Assembly (NCBI GenBank): GCA_964484205.1
Contig: CAZAEZ010000002.1
Location: 1-64,000, forward strand
Direction of reading: 5' to 3'
Origin: M3007 sp964484205
GTDB taxonomy: Bacteria > Bacteroidota > Bacteroidia > Chitinophagales > Saprospiraceae
Length of the DNA: 64,000 nucleotides
Shown here: one piece after another, positions 16,821 to 26,462 of the stretch
How the letters are laid out: each line of letters starts with the position of its first letter
Position numbering within the stretch: position 1 is the stretch's first letter
Notes under the pieces: model-generated
Told to the model about the DNA's origin: nothing
The model's database searches: none
The model's input: the letters and a program-made list of their open reading frames with translations, nothing else
Program-made: the position numbers and the translations under genes

Positions 16821-17912
16821 ATGATTCGAAACCTGTTGTGGATACTCGGTATCGTCGCAGCCCTGGCGGTAGGCTATTATTTTGCCGACATAGTTGCTTA
16901 TGTTTTGATCGCCTGGGTGTTATCCATGCTGGGCACGCCGCTCATGGTTTTTTTTCGCCGCCGCATCCGGTTTCGGAACTGGCGGCTGGGTGAGGCCGGC
17001 GCAGCTGCGCTTACCCTTGTTTCCTTTTACCTGATCCTGTCGGGTGTATTGTTTTTGTTCGTTCCGACTATCGTCGGGCAGGCGCGCCACCTGGCTTCTG
17101 TAAATTACGAAGAATTGGGGCAAAAACTCCAGGGGCCGTTTGCCCAACTGGACAACTGGCTGCACGAATGGGCCCTGCTGGAGCCCGGGCAATCGCTGGG
17201 CACCCGCTCGCAGGAAATCCTGTCGGAATATTTCAAGCCGACCATGGTGGGCGATTTTCTGGGCGGGCTGATCTCCACGGCAGGCAGCCTGGTTGTGGCA
17301 ATCGGTTCCATTACGTTTATCCTGTTCTTTTTTTTGAAAAACGATTCGCTGTTCATGGATATCGTACTCACGGTGGTGCCGGATGACCGGGAACGCCAGG
17401 TACGCCATGCGGTCAAACGCTCGAGCATTATGCTCACCCGCTATTTTGACGGGCTGGTTATCCAAACGGCCAGTTTTACCACGCTGGTAGCGGTAACGCT
17501 CTGGATTTTGGGCGTGCCCAATGCGCTGCTCATCGGCGTTATGGCCGGGCTGCTCAATATCATTCCGTACGTTGGGCCGCTGCTGGGCATTGTCGTGGGC
17601 TGCTTTTTTACAATCTCCCACTACATCGAATCGGATTTTGCACTCATGGTGGCGCCCCTCATCAAAGTGGTGCTGACCATCCAGGGCGTGCAAATACTCG
17701 ACAACAATTTTATCGGGCCGTACATCATGTCGAACAGCGTCAAAGCCCATCCGCTGGAGATTTTTATTGTTACACTGATCGCGGCTAAACTCGGCGGTGT
17801 GGTGGGGATGATCATCGGAATTCCGGTGTACACCGTGCTTCGGGTGATCGCGCGGGAGTTTTTCAGCGAGTTCAAACTGGTGCGGCGGCTGACGGGCAGT
17901 CTGGAAGATTGA
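16821..17912 (+). CDS. AI-2E family transporter
   Basis: The 363-residue protein has the AI-2E/UPF0118 layout: two or three N-terminal helices, a soluble segment (about residues 85-135), and a C-terminal helix bundle including LLNIIPYVGPLLGIVVGC, the conserved PYVGP signature. Family members export small molecules or exchange ions; autoinducer-2 export has been shown for only a few. It follows the epimerase by 12 bp. Confidence 0.92.
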   Translation: MIRNLLWILGIVAALAVGYYFADIVAYVLIAWVLSMLGTPLMVFFRRRIRFRNWRLGEAGAAALTLVSFYLILSGVLFLFVPTIVGQARHLASVNYEELGQKLQGPFAQLDNWLHEWALLEPGQSLGTRSQEILSEYFKPTMVGDFLGGLISTAGSLVVAIGSITFILFFFLKNDSLFMDIVLTVVPDDRERQVRHAVKRSSIMLTRYFDGLVIQTASFTTLVAVTLWILGVPNALLIGVMAGLLNIIPYVGPLLGIVVGCFFTISHYIESDFALMVAPLIKVVLTIQGVQILDNNFIGPYIMSNSVKAHPLEIFIVTLIAAKLGGVVGMIIGIPVYTVLRVIAREFFSEFKLVRRLTGSLED

Positions 17913-17965
17913 GGACCTGTCCGGGGCTAAAAAACAGGTTGATTTTGTAAACTCGGTCTGGAAAA

Positions 17966-18004
17966 ATCTGCGTTGATCTGCGGCCTTTTCTGCGCGAATC
18001 TGCG
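17966..18004. repeat. short ATCTGCG word repeats
   Basis: The 115-bp gap between two convergent genes contains ATCTGCG-like words several times (AATCTGCGTTGATCTGCGG and following). Such word repeats are common intergenic filler in this group. No terminator hairpin with a T-run was seen here. Confidence 0.5.
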
Positions 18005-18028
18005 GGAAATTTGCTTCGTCGGGCTTAA

Positions 18029-19216
18029 TCACTTGCACCCGCAAAGCAGATTATCCGAATAATTCTGCTTGATCAGTTTAAATGCTTTCCGGTAGGGGTA
18101 GCCCCGGCCAATGCCCAGGTTTTCGGTTTTTATGGTGTAGTAGCAATCAAAACCGATAACGCTTTTTCCTTCTTTTAATTCGTTGGGATCGCAGAATGGA
18201 TTGGGTATCGTATTGCAATCGGTAATGGTGAGGTCGGCCAGCACATTTTCCAACACATATTTTGGGTCTACGCCGAATTTCCGGGCCAGTGCCCAATCAA
18301 CGTCGGTGGCAAAACGCCCGCAGGGCTCCCCGTTGCGGATAATGCTGTCGGGCCGGATGGTGAAATTGTTGATGAAGAAGGAATGGATCGTGGCCAGTCT
18401 TTTGAATTTGGGGTTGGTGGAAAAATCCAGCCGGTGGTAAGCCTCGGTGAAGGTTTTTGTTTCCTTGTCAAAATATTTTGGCGACAGGGGGGTCTCCTCC
18501 GTATCCACCCAGATTTCATTAACCAGGTACTCATAGCCCAGCAAATGAATGCCCTGACCTGTGGCGTTTTTCTGGCTTTTCGCGCACTTCATCCGCACAT
18601 CCGAACTTTTGGCGAGGTAGTACACGCCCGGTCGCTTGTTGCCCGGCAGGGGTAATTTGTATTCGGCATTCAGGGCCCAAATCCCTTCGTAGGCGCTGCA
18701 GGGGCAGTAGTCCTGCACTTCCGATTCATTCAGGTAGGGCGAATCGTAGGGCGTATTAAAATCGTGGTCGAAATACCGGGCCAGGGGGTGCCCCAGGATT
18801 TCGGCTTTTTCAAAACGGCCGAAATTTCCGTTCAGAGCAAAAAAGTAGGTCAGCGCCGAACCAATCAGAAAGGTGAGCAGGCCGTAAAGCAGGGCCTTGT
18901 TCCGCACGGTTCGGTTCAAGGAACTTCGGGTTTGGCGGAGAGTTTCGTTGAGTTGTTCGGCGCCAGACTCCAGTTGGCGTTTTTCCGCTTCCAGTGTATC
19001 GAGTTTTTCCAGCAGGGCAATGTTCTCAATCGATCGCATGTACATGCCCTGAGTGGCTGTGCCGGATATCAACTTGCTGAACTGGCTGGCACTGATGCAA
19101 AGATCTTTTGCAATGTCGCCAAAGGAAGCCGTACCAAACTTGGACGTCAGCAAATCCCGCGGTCCGTATTTCCGCTCGAGGGCCTCCAAAAATTGATCAT
19201 GCAAATCCAACTCCAT
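18029..19216 (-). CDS. membrane-anchored protein with HTH-like N-terminus, unknown
   Basis: The 395-residue product has four parts. Residues 10-70 look like a helix-turn-helix (FGDIAKDLCISASQFSKLISG); residues 70-105 form a coiled coil (LLEKLDTLEAEKRQLESGAEQL); residues about 107-125 are one membrane helix (LLYGLLTFLIGSALTYFFAL); and the remaining 270 residues are outside the cytoplasm, rich in aromatic residues and cysteines (CPCS, CAKSQ, the final CGCK). No signal peptide is present, so the N-terminus should face the cytoplasm, as in ToxR/CadC-type transmembrane regulators. I do not recognise the C-terminal domain. A 10-bp periodic sequence lies immediately upstream of its start. Confidence 0.7.
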   Translation of the reverse strand: MELDLHDQFLEALERKYGPRDLLTSKFGTASFGDIAKDLCISASQFSKLISGTATQGMYMRSIENIALLEKLDTLEAEKRQLESGAEQLNETLRQTRSSLNRTVRNKALLYGLLTFLIGSALTYFFALNGNFGRFEKAEILGHPLARYFDHDFNTPYDSPYLNESEVQDYCPCSAYEGIWALNAEYKLPLPGNKRPGVYYLAKSSDVRMKCAKSQKNATGQGIHLLGYEYLVNEIWVDTEETPLSPKYFDKETKTFTEAYHRLDFSTNPKFKRLATIHSFFINNFTIRPDSIIRNGEPCGRFATDVDWALARKFGVDPKYVLENVLADLTITDCNTIPNPFCDPNELKEGKSVIGFDCYYTIKTENLGIGRGYPYRKAFKLIKQNYSDNLLCGCK

Positions 19217-19228
19217 CTAAATACGCGG

Positions 19229-19270
19229 TGTAAAAAAGTGTAAAACGGTATAAAATACTATAAAAATAAA
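19229..19270. promoter_or_regulatory. 10-bp phased TAAAA array upstream of the HTH-like gene
   Basis: TAAAA occurs at 19231, 19241, 19251 and 19261, exactly 10 bp apart, each preceded by TG or a near match. Phased A-tracts bend DNA, and regularly spaced motifs one helical turn apart can bind a regulator cooperatively. It starts 13 bp from the start codon at 19216, so it covers the gene's likely promoter and may be an operator. Confidence 0.5.
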
Positions 19271-19290
19271 ATTTTATACAATTAAAAATT

Positions 19291-19320
19291 TTGGTTGGTT
19301 GGAATCGCAAAATATGTTTG
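19291..19320 (+). promoter_or_regulatory. Bacteroidota promoter for the transporter-SusCD operon
   Basis: A -33 TTG (19291-19293) and a -7 TATGTTTG (19313-19320) are separated by 19 bp, the usual Bacteroidota spacing. Transcription would start near 19325, leaving a leader of about 120 nt before the ATG at 19447. The leader shows no recognised riboswitch. Confidence 0.6.
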
Positions 19321-19446
19321 CAGTCTGTGGCTTTCGGAGTTTATCGAAGAACACAACCAAAAGTATTAAAATTAATCCATTCAAAACGGTGTACCCGGGT
19401 CAACTCCGGGAACTGTTTACTTCCGGAAAATTAATGTCCTGAACTT

Positions 19447-20940
19447 ATGCGCTACCTGCCCGATACAAAACGAACTGGATTACTGCTTGGCCCGGCACTG
19501 TTTACGGCGGTATTGCTGTTTTTTCACCCCAAAGGGTTGTCGGCCGAAGCCAACGCGGTTCTGGCCAGCACGCTGTGGATCGCTACCTGGTGGATCACCG
19601 ACTGTATTCCGCTGGCTGTAACCTCCATCCTGCCGATCATCCTGTTTCCGCTCACCGGGGGCATGCCGATTGACGAAACAACAGCTTCGTTCGGGCACCG
19701 GTATATTTTTCTGTACATCGGCGGGTTCATTGTCGCCATCGCCATCGAACGCTGGAACCTGCACAAGCGGATTTCCCTGATGATCATCAACCTGATCGGG
19801 ACGAATTTGAAAAGCATCATCCTCGGGTTTATGGTAGCCACGGCGTTTCTGTCCATGTGGATTTCCAATACCGCCACCGCCGTGATGATGCTGCCCATCG
19901 GCATGGCCATCGTTACGCAGTTGAAAGACAACCCTAAAACCAGGGAAGATGAAAACCTAATTTTCGGCAAAGCGCTCATGCTTGCCATTGCCTACAGCGC
20001 CACCATCGGCGGCATTGCCACCCTGATCGGTACCCCGCCCAACCTCGTGCTGGCGGCCATGGTCCAGGAGTTGTACGGCGTGGAAATTACGTTTTACCAG
20101 TGGTTTATTTTCGGCCTGCCGATCTCGGTGGTGATGCTCCTGCTCTGCTGGAAGTACCTGACCAGCTACGCTTTTAAGTTTAAACAAAAATCATTTCCCG
20201 ACGGGAAGGAAGAAATTAAGCGCCAACTCAAGGCGCTGGGCGGCATCAGTTACGAGGAAAAAATGGTGCTCGGCATTTTCATTTTGACAGCCGTAACCTG
20301 GATCAGCCGTTCGTTTTTGAACCGCTTCATTCCCGAACTGGACGATACGATTATCGCGGTTGCCGCGGCGGTTTTGTTGTTTACCATCCCGGCTTCGAAA
20401 AAACATAACCGGGCGTTGGTCACCTGGCCGGAAGCGGTACGTTTGCCCTGGGGCATTCTGTTGCTTTTTGGCGGCGGCCTGGCGCTGGCGGAAGGCTTCA
20501 AAACGAGCGGGCTGGCTACCTACCTCGGCCAGCAACTCACCTTGCTGGAAGGCGCATCGCTGCTGGTGCTGCTGCTCGTGGTGATCGCCGCCGTGAATTT
20601 CCTCACCGAAATCACGTCCAATATTGCCACAACAGCCATGGTGCTGCCCATTCTGGCGCCGCTGGCCCTGGTGATGAATGTGCATCCTTACGCGCTGATG
20701 GTTGGCGCAGCCGTGGCGGCTTCCTGTGCCTTTATGCTTCCGGTGGCCACCCCGCCCAATGCCGTCGTGTTCGGCGCGGGCTACCTGACCATCCCCGATA
20801 TGGTTCGGACCGGCTTCCGGCTCAACCTGATCTCCATCATCTGCCTGACGCTTGTCATTTACCTCCTCTTGCCCTATTTGTGGGGATTTAGCCTCGATGC
20901 CTTCCCGCTCGAGTTCAAAAAACAACATTCGTTGAACTAA
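19447..20940 (+). CDS. DASS/SLC13 family dicarboxylate (or sulfate) transporter
   Basis: The 497-residue inner-membrane protein belongs to the divalent-anion:sodium symporter family (SLC13, VcINDY-like). The two half-site signatures that bind substrate carboxylates and sodium are visible: ISNTATAVMMLP (about residue 139) and TSNIATTAMVLP (about 391), each followed by the TPPN motifs (GTPPNLVLAA, ATPPNAVVFG). It probably imports C4-dicarboxylates, citrate or sulfate with sodium. SusC begins only 11 bp downstream on the same strand, so this permease seems to be the inner-membrane partner of the outer-membrane uptake pair. Confidence 0.92.
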   Translation: MRYLPDTKRTGLLLGPALFTAVLLFFHPKGLSAEANAVLASTLWIATWWITDCIPLAVTSILPIILFPLTGGMPIDETTASFGHRYIFLYIGGFIVAIAIERWNLHKRISLMIINLIGTNLKSIILGFMVATAFLSMWISNTATAVMMLPIGMAIVTQLKDNPKTREDENLIFGKALMLAIAYSATIGGIATLIGTPPNLVLAAMVQELYGVEITFYQWFIFGLPISVVMLLLCWKYLTSYAFKFKQKSFPDGKEEIKRQLKALGGISYEEKMVLGIFILTAVTWISRSFLNRFIPELDDTIIAVAAAVLLFTIPASKKHNRALVTWPEAVRLPWGILLLFGGGLALAEGFKTSGLATYLGQQLTLLEGASLLVLLLVVIAAVNFLTEITSNIATTAMVLPILAPLALVMNVHPYALMVGAAVAASCAFMLPVATPPNAVVFGAGYLTIPDMVRTGFRLNLISIICLTLVIYLLLPYLWGFSLDAFPLEFKKQHSLN

Positions 20941-20951
20941 CCTTTCAAGTT

Positions 20952-23900
20952 ATGAAAAAACGCAGACCAATCCATCTGATCGCCTTGCTGCTCCTCTTCG
21001 GGCAGGCGATGTATGCCCAAAAAGTCGTATCCGGCCTGGTGAGCGACGAGGACGGCGCCCCGCTGATAGGGGTGTCCATCCAGGAAGCGGGCACCACAAA
21101 CGGGACCAAAACGGCCGTGGACGGTACGTACGCCATCACGCTGACCACCGAAAATGCCGAATTGACCTTCAGCTATTTTGGCAAGGAACCGCTAACGCAG
21201 GCGGTGGGCGCCGCGTCGGTGCTCAATGTTACCCTTCGGGAAAAAGTGGATTTGCTGGACGAGGTCGTCGTCACGGCACTTGGATTTGAAGAAAACCGCG
21301 ACGAACTGGGCTATGCCAGTTCAAAAGTGGGAGGCACCACCCTGGTGAATTCCGGGGAAGCAAACGTGCTGAATGCCCTTTCGGGCAAAGCATCCGGCGT
21401 GCGGATTTCCCGAAACTCCGGCGACCCGGGTGCAGGCGCTTACCTCCAGATCCGCGGGGTGTCGACCATCACCCGCAACAGCCAGCCGCTGATCATCCTC
21501 GACGGTATTCCGATCAGCAACGACGTGCGCGGCAACAGCGACAGCGGCGGCACCAACCCGGAATCGAGGCTCAACGACATCAACCCCAACGACATCGAAA
21601 GCATTTCGGTGCTGAAAGGCGCCTCGGCGGCTGCCCTGTACGGCACGCAGGCCCTGGGCGGGGTAATTTTGATCACGACCAAAAGCGGCAAATTCGCCAG
21701 CAAACTGAACGTGCAAGTCCGCTCCACCTACTCGATGGATATCATCAACCGGAAATATCCCCTGCAAACCAAATTCGGCCAGGGCGACAACGGTGTGTAC
21801 GATCAGCGCGCGCGCGATTCCTGGGGCGATAAAATTGCCGACCGTCCCGGCGGCCCCGATGAGTTCAATACCTCCGGCCAGTTTTACGTCGACCAGGACG
21901 GCGCGATTTACTACCCGGTTTTGAATAAAAATTCGCACACCATCTACGACGATGCCAACTTTGACCAGATTTTCAGCAACGGCCATTTTCTCGAAAACAG
22001 CCTGACCATGAGCGGCGGAAACGAACGCAGCGCCGCCTATTTTAATCTGACCGATCTGGATCAGCAGGGCATCATCCGCAACAACTCGGACTACCGGCGC
22101 ACCACTGCCCGGTTTAATTCCAAACACCTGCTGACCGACAAAATCCGGCTTAAAACCAATGCCACCTACGCCCGCACGGGCTCCAACCGCATACAAAAAG
22201 GCGCCAGCTCCTCCGGCCTCTACCTCGGCCTGTTGCGCACACCGCCCGATTTTGACAACGCCGGCTACCGGGGCGATTTTTACGCCAATCCCAACGCCTC
22301 GCCGGTACCCAACCGCCACCGCTCGTACCGCGAACCGCTGGGCGCCGACAACACCCCGGTGTACAACAACCCAAGCTGGACCATCAACGAACAGGAAGAC
22401 CGCGCGCAAGTGGACCGCTTCATTTTCAGCTTCGAACTGACCGCCTCCCCACTCCCCTGGATCGACCTGATCGGCCGCGTGGGTATCGACCATTACACGG
22501 AAAAGCGCAACCAGTTTTTCACACCGGGTTCGGCAGCCGGGGCGTTTGCTTCCGGATACTACGAGCAGCAGATCGCGTCGAACAGCATTTTTAACATGGA
22601 CTACATCGCGCGGGCCAGCCATAAACTGACGAACGACATTGACGGCGAACTGCTGGTCGGTTTTAATTACAACAGCCGCACACTTTCGGTCAACGGCGTG
22701 GAAACCACCAATTTTATCCAGTTTGCCGATGTGGCCGGCGTGGTGCGCGACAAAGACAATGCCCTGCCGGAAAACGTGACCACCACCAGCTCGCAGGGGC
22801 GCGAACGCACCGCAGGAGTTTATGGTTCGCTCAGCCTGTCGGGTTGGGATATGCTTTACCTGACGAGCACCCTGCGCGTGGAGTCGGCGTCCACTTTCGG
22901 CGATGCGTCCGACAATACATTTTTCTTTCCCTCGACTTCCGTGGCCTGGCAGTTTTCCAAACTGGGCGACCTGGAGAGCGATGTATTTTCCTTCGGGAAA
23001 CTTCGTGTTTCGTACGGAGAAGTGGGCGTGCAACCGGCCCGGTTCAACACCTCCAACGTGTTTGTTTCGCCCAGCTTTGGCGACCAGTACGGCGGCAACC
23101 TCAACCTCGGCCTCTACGGCAACGGCGGTTTTGTGCCCAGCGCCAACCGCGGCAACTCCGCCCTGCGCCCCGAGCGGAAAAAAGAAGTTGAAGTCGGCGC
23201 CGACCTGCGGTTTTTGAACGACCGGCTGGCGCTTGGCGGCACCTATTTTTACAACAAAACGGAAGACGTGCTCCTCGATTTTCCGGTGGCCAACTCCCGC
23301 GGGTACAGCGAGGTGTACACCAACGGCGCCGAAGTGGAGAACAAAGGCGTGGAGCTCGACCTGGGTTACACCGTCGTTCGCAAAAAGAATTTCTCCTGGG
23401 AACTCACCGGCACCTTCACCAAAGTGAAAAACAAGGTGCTCGACCTGGCCGGCGTGGAATCGATCAACCTGGGCGGCCTGGCCGCTGCCAACTCCCGGGC
23501 CGTCGAAGGGCTGCCCATCGGCGTGATCTGGGGCTCGCGCATCCTGCGCAATCCCGACGGTTCGATCATTTTTGACGAAAACGGCTTCCCTGAGCAGGAT
23601 GCCGTCGAAGGGGTGATCGGCGATCCCAACCCCGACTGGCAGGGCTCGCTGATGAGCGGTTTCCGGTACAAAAATCTGACACTCAACATCCTGTTCGAAA
23701 CCTACCAGGGCGCCGACATCTATGCGGGCACCAAGTCGGTGTTGCTGGACCTTGGCCGCTGGGAAGACTCCGGCAACGAGGTGACCGCTACCCGCAACCT
23801 CAAGGAGTTCAATGGGAACATCATCAACATCGGCGAAACGTTCCGCGGCAACGTGTACGATTTCGGCGCCGGGCCGGTAGCCCTCACGGAAGCCTGGTAC

Positions 23901-24200
23901 AATGGCGACGGTGGCTTTTTCAGCAATGGAAACGACGAAATTTATATCGAAGACGGCTCCTGGACCCGCCTGCGCGAGATCAGCCTGTCGTATCGCCTCA
24001 ACTCGAAATGGCTAAAAAGTCGCACCGGCCTGGGCTCTATCGAACTGACGGCTACCGGGCGCAACCTGATCCTCTGGACCGAGTTTGAAGGCAACGACCC
24101 CGACACCAACCTTTCGGGCGTCAGCATGGCCCGCGGGCTGGAGTATTTCAACAACCCGGGCACGCAGTCCTGGGTGTTCAGCCTGTTGCTTAATTTTTAA
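20952..24200 (+). CDS. SusC/RagA family TonB-linked outer membrane protein
   Basis: The 1082-residue protein has a signal peptide (MKKRRPIHLIALLLLFGQAMYA), a carboxypeptidase-like regulatory domain (GLVSDEDGAPLIGVSIQEAG, about residues 27-100), a plug with EVVVTALGFEE (about 105) and LIILDGIPI, and a long beta-barrel ending in an aromatic residue (SLLLNF). SusC proteins form the TonB-dependent pore; SusD acts as the lid. The ligand cannot be told from sequence. It sits between the DASS transporter and SusD, with 11 and 21 bp gaps. Confidence 0.96.
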   Translation: MKKRRPIHLIALLLLFGQAMYAQKVVSGLVSDEDGAPLIGVSIQEAGTTNGTKTAVDGTYAITLTTENAELTFSYFGKEPLTQAVGAASVLNVTLREKVDLLDEVVVTALGFEENRDELGYASSKVGGTTLVNSGEANVLNALSGKASGVRISRNSGDPGAGAYLQIRGVSTITRNSQPLIILDGIPISNDVRGNSDSGGTNPESRLNDINPNDIESISVLKGASAAALYGTQALGGVILITTKSGKFASKLNVQVRSTYSMDIINRKYPLQTKFGQGDNGVYDQRARDSWGDKIADRPGGPDEFNTSGQFYVDQDGAIYYPVLNKNSHTIYDDANFDQIFSNGHFLENSLTMSGGNERSAAYFNLTDLDQQGIIRNNSDYRRTTARFNSKHLLTDKIRLKTNATYARTGSNRIQKGASSSGLYLGLLRTPPDFDNAGYRGDFYANPNASPVPNRHRSYREPLGADNTPVYNNPSWTINEQEDRAQVDRFIFSFELTASPLPWIDLIGRVGIDHYTEKRNQFFTPGSAAGAFASGYYEQQIASNSIFNMDYIARASHKLTNDIDGELLVGFNYNSRTLSVNGVETTNFIQFADVAGVVRDKDNALPENVTTTSSQGRERTAGVYGSLSLSGWDMLYLTSTLRVESASTFGDASDNTFFFPSTSVAWQFSKLGDLESDVFSFGKLRVSYGEVGVQPARFNTSNVFVSPSFGDQYGGNLNLGLYGNGGFVPSANRGNSALRPERKKEVEVGADLRFLNDRLALGGTYFYNKTEDVLLDFPVANSRGYSEVYTNGAEVENKGVELDLGYTVVRKKNFSWELTGTFTKVKNKVLDLAGVESINLGGLAAANSRAVEGLPIGVIWGSRILRNPDGSIIFDENGFPEQDAVEGVIGDPNPDWQGSLMSGFRYKNLTLNILFETYQGADIYAGTKSVLLDLGRWEDSGNEVTATRNLKEFNGNIINIGETFRGNVYDFGAGPVALTEAWYNGDGGFFSNGNDEIYIEDGSWTRLREISLSYRLNSKWLKSRTGLGSIELTATGRNLILWTEFEGNDPDTNLSGVSMARGLEYFNNPGTQSWVFSLLLNF

Positions 24201-24221
24201 AAATTAAAACCGACCGAAATT

Positions 24222-25643
24222 ATGAAACGCCTGATATACATAAGTTTAACCATGCTGCTCGCGACGTCGTGCAGCAACCTGGTCGACGGGATCAACGACG
24301 ATCCGAACAACCCGACCAGTACCTCCTACCAAAATATTCTGACCGGGGCCGAGGTGGGCAACATTATTCTCCAGTCGGGTGAAACCGCCCGCCGCGCCGG
24401 CATTTTCTGTGGCTACTACACCGGTCTCGACCGCCAGCACCTGGGTTTCGACCAGTATTCGGTGAACACCAGCGATTTCAACAGCCTGTGGTACGACGCC
24501 TACGTCAATTCCTACCGCAATGCCCTGGAAACACAGAAATCGGCGGAAGCGGCAGGCATAAGCGGGGTGACCATCGGCATTACCCAGGTTTTGCAAGCGC
24601 AGGTGATCGGCACCACAACCGCCCTGTACGGCGATATCCCCTTCGAGGAAGCCGGTCGCATCGAAATTGAAAACCCGCGCTACGAAGACCAGCGCGCGGT
24701 GTACGACAAGTTGCAGCTCCTGCTCGATGAGGGCATTCGCAACCTGGAAACCGGAACCGGACGGCCTGCCGGGGGCGCCGAAATTTATTTCGACGGCGCA
24801 CCTGCACCCTGGATCGAGGTGGCCTACACGCTCAAAGCCCGGTATTACATGCACACCAAAGAATATGCAGAAGCCTACGAGGCAGCCGGCAAGGGCATCA
24901 GCGCGCGCAACAACGCCATGTACGCACCGCACGGCACGGGCAACCAGGAGTCCAACCTGACCTACCTGTTTTTTGCCGTGGAAGTGCGCGGCGCCGACGT
25001 GGTCACGTCCGACTTTATGGCCAGCCTGGTACACCCCGATCCGGCAGCAAGCCCGGATTTCGCCAACTACCGCGGCAACGCCAAAACGGATGAAACCGGC
25101 CGGTTTAATTACTATTTCCTGACCAACAGCGTGGGCATTCAGCCCAATACGGTGAGCGGTTTTGCTGCGCAAACGGCCCCCGCGCCGCTGGTGACCTACG
25201 AGGAAAACCTGTTGATCCTTGCCGAAGCAGGTTTTCGAACCCAGGGCTTCGACGTGGGACTGAACCACCTGAACACCTTCCGGGCCTACCTGGCTGCGGG
25301 CGGCTACATGACCAATGCAAATCCGGCCCAGCTGAAATACGATGCCTACGTGGCGGCCGATTTTGCCAACGGCGGTATGGAAAATACCGACGGGCTGAGC
25401 GCCAACGATGCACTGCTGCGTGAAATTCTGGAAGAGCGTTACGTTACCTTTTTCGGCCAAACGGAAGGTTTCAACGATACCCGGCGCACCGAAAAAGAAA
25501 CTACGGTACGCGTGCCGGTGCAGCCGAATGTGGGCAACCAATTGCCGCAGCGGTTCCTGTACCCGCAAACCGAGATCGACCGGAATGCCAATACGCCCAG
25601 CCCCATACCCGGATTTTTCCAACCCACCGATGTGAACAATTAA
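24222..25643 (+). CDS. SusD/RagB family nutrient-binding lipoprotein
   Basis: A 473-residue lipoprotein: the signal peptide ends in LLATSCSN, with Cys 17 as the lipidated residue. The body follows the SusD-like layout of tetratricopeptide-type helices: NDDPNNPTSTSYQNILTGAEVG near the start and LREILEERYVTFFGQTEGFNDTRR near the end, the usual conserved C-terminal block. It should form the extracellular lid over the SusC barrel and choose the ligand. It lies 21 bp downstream of susC. Confidence 0.95.
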   Translation: MKRLIYISLTMLLATSCSNLVDGINDDPNNPTSTSYQNILTGAEVGNIILQSGETARRAGIFCGYYTGLDRQHLGFDQYSVNTSDFNSLWYDAYVNSYRNALETQKSAEAAGISGVTIGITQVLQAQVIGTTTALYGDIPFEEAGRIEIENPRYEDQRAVYDKLQLLLDEGIRNLETGTGRPAGGAEIYFDGAPAPWIEVAYTLKARYYMHTKEYAEAYEAAGKGISARNNAMYAPHGTGNQESNLTYLFFAVEVRGADVVTSDFMASLVHPDPAASPDFANYRGNAKTDETGRFNYYFLTNSVGIQPNTVSGFAAQTAPAPLVTYEENLLILAEAGFRTQGFDVGLNHLNTFRAYLAAGGYMTNANPAQLKYDAYVAADFANGGMENTDGLSANDALLREILEERYVTFFGQTEGFNDTRRTEKETTVRVPVQPNVGNQLPQRFLYPQTEIDRNANTPSPIPGFFQPTDVNN

Positions 25644-25656
25644 GCGGCCATTCGAT

Positions 25657-26430
25657 ATGCTGTTACGAAACAAATTACGCTTCATCATTTTGCTGATCGT
25701 CCTGCTGGCGCCGACGCTATTGCCGGCGCAGCAGGGCGACACCCTGCGGGTGCTCTTTGTGGGCAACAGTTTCACCTATTACTGGAACCTCCCGCAAGTG
25801 GTGCAGGCCATGGCAACGAATCAGGGTAAAACAATTCTTACCCGCCAGTCGACGGCAGGCGGCGCAAGCCTGGAAGAGCATTGGAAGGGCGCCAAGGGCC
25901 TGAAAACGAAGGCCCTCATCGAAGCAGGCGGCTGGGATTATGTGGTGCTTCAGGATCACAGCCGGCGGCCCATTGATGCGGCGGAGAATTTTATGGAGTA
26001 CGGGAAAAAATTCGGCGAGTTGGCGCGTACGCACGGCGCCGAACCGCTGTATTTCACCACCTGGGCCTATGCCTCCAACCCCTTGATGCAACCGGCCCTC
26101 ACGGAGGGTTATGCCAAATTGGCCGGCGCCATGCAGGCCGATCAGATACCCGTGGGGCCCTTGTGGGCTTCGGTCCGCCAGATGCGCCCCGACCTCGACT
26201 TGTTTTTTGACGACAAACACCCGACGGCGGTCGGAACGTACTTGACCGGGCTCGCTTTTTTTAAAAAACTGAGCGGCCTGCCGGTAGGGAAAATCCCCGA
26301 CCGGATAACGACGACCGACAAATCCGGAGAACTGACCTACCTGCTTTTTGTGCTGCCGGAAGACGGCGATTTTCTGCGGCAAAGTGTTGGGGAGTTTGAT
26401 TTGGGAAAAACGGTGGAATGGCGGGATTGA
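25657..26430 (+). CDS. secreted SGNH-fold hydrolase (DUF4886-like)
   Basis: The 257-residue protein has a signal peptide (LRFIILLIVLLAPTLLPAQ) and the SGNH catalytic blocks: VLFVGNSFTYYW with the nucleophile serine (about residue 35), a glycine in block II (STAGGASL) and DDKHPTAVGTYL with the Asp-x-x-His pair near residue 190. It probably removes acyl or ester groups outside the cytoplasm. It starts 13 bp after susD and is likely part of that operon, so it may process the imported ligand. Confidence 0.85.
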   Translation: MLLRNKLRFIILLIVLLAPTLLPAQQGDTLRVLFVGNSFTYYWNLPQVVQAMATNQGKTILTRQSTAGGASLEEHWKGAKGLKTKALIEAGGWDYVVLQDHSRRPIDAAENFMEYGKKFGELARTHGAEPLYFTTWAYASNPLMQPALTEGYAKLAGAMQADQIPVGPLWASVRQMRPDLDLFFDDKHPTAVGTYLTGLAFFKKLSGLPVGKIPDRITTTDKSGELTYLLFVLPEDGDFLRQSVGEFDLGKTVEWRD

Positions 26431-26462
26431 ACCGATAAACATGAATCAAAAAAAATTGCATC

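Noticed and set aside
21321..23033. 570-residue minus-strand frame
   Set aside because: It lies wholly inside susC on the other strand and shows no domain or plausible start.
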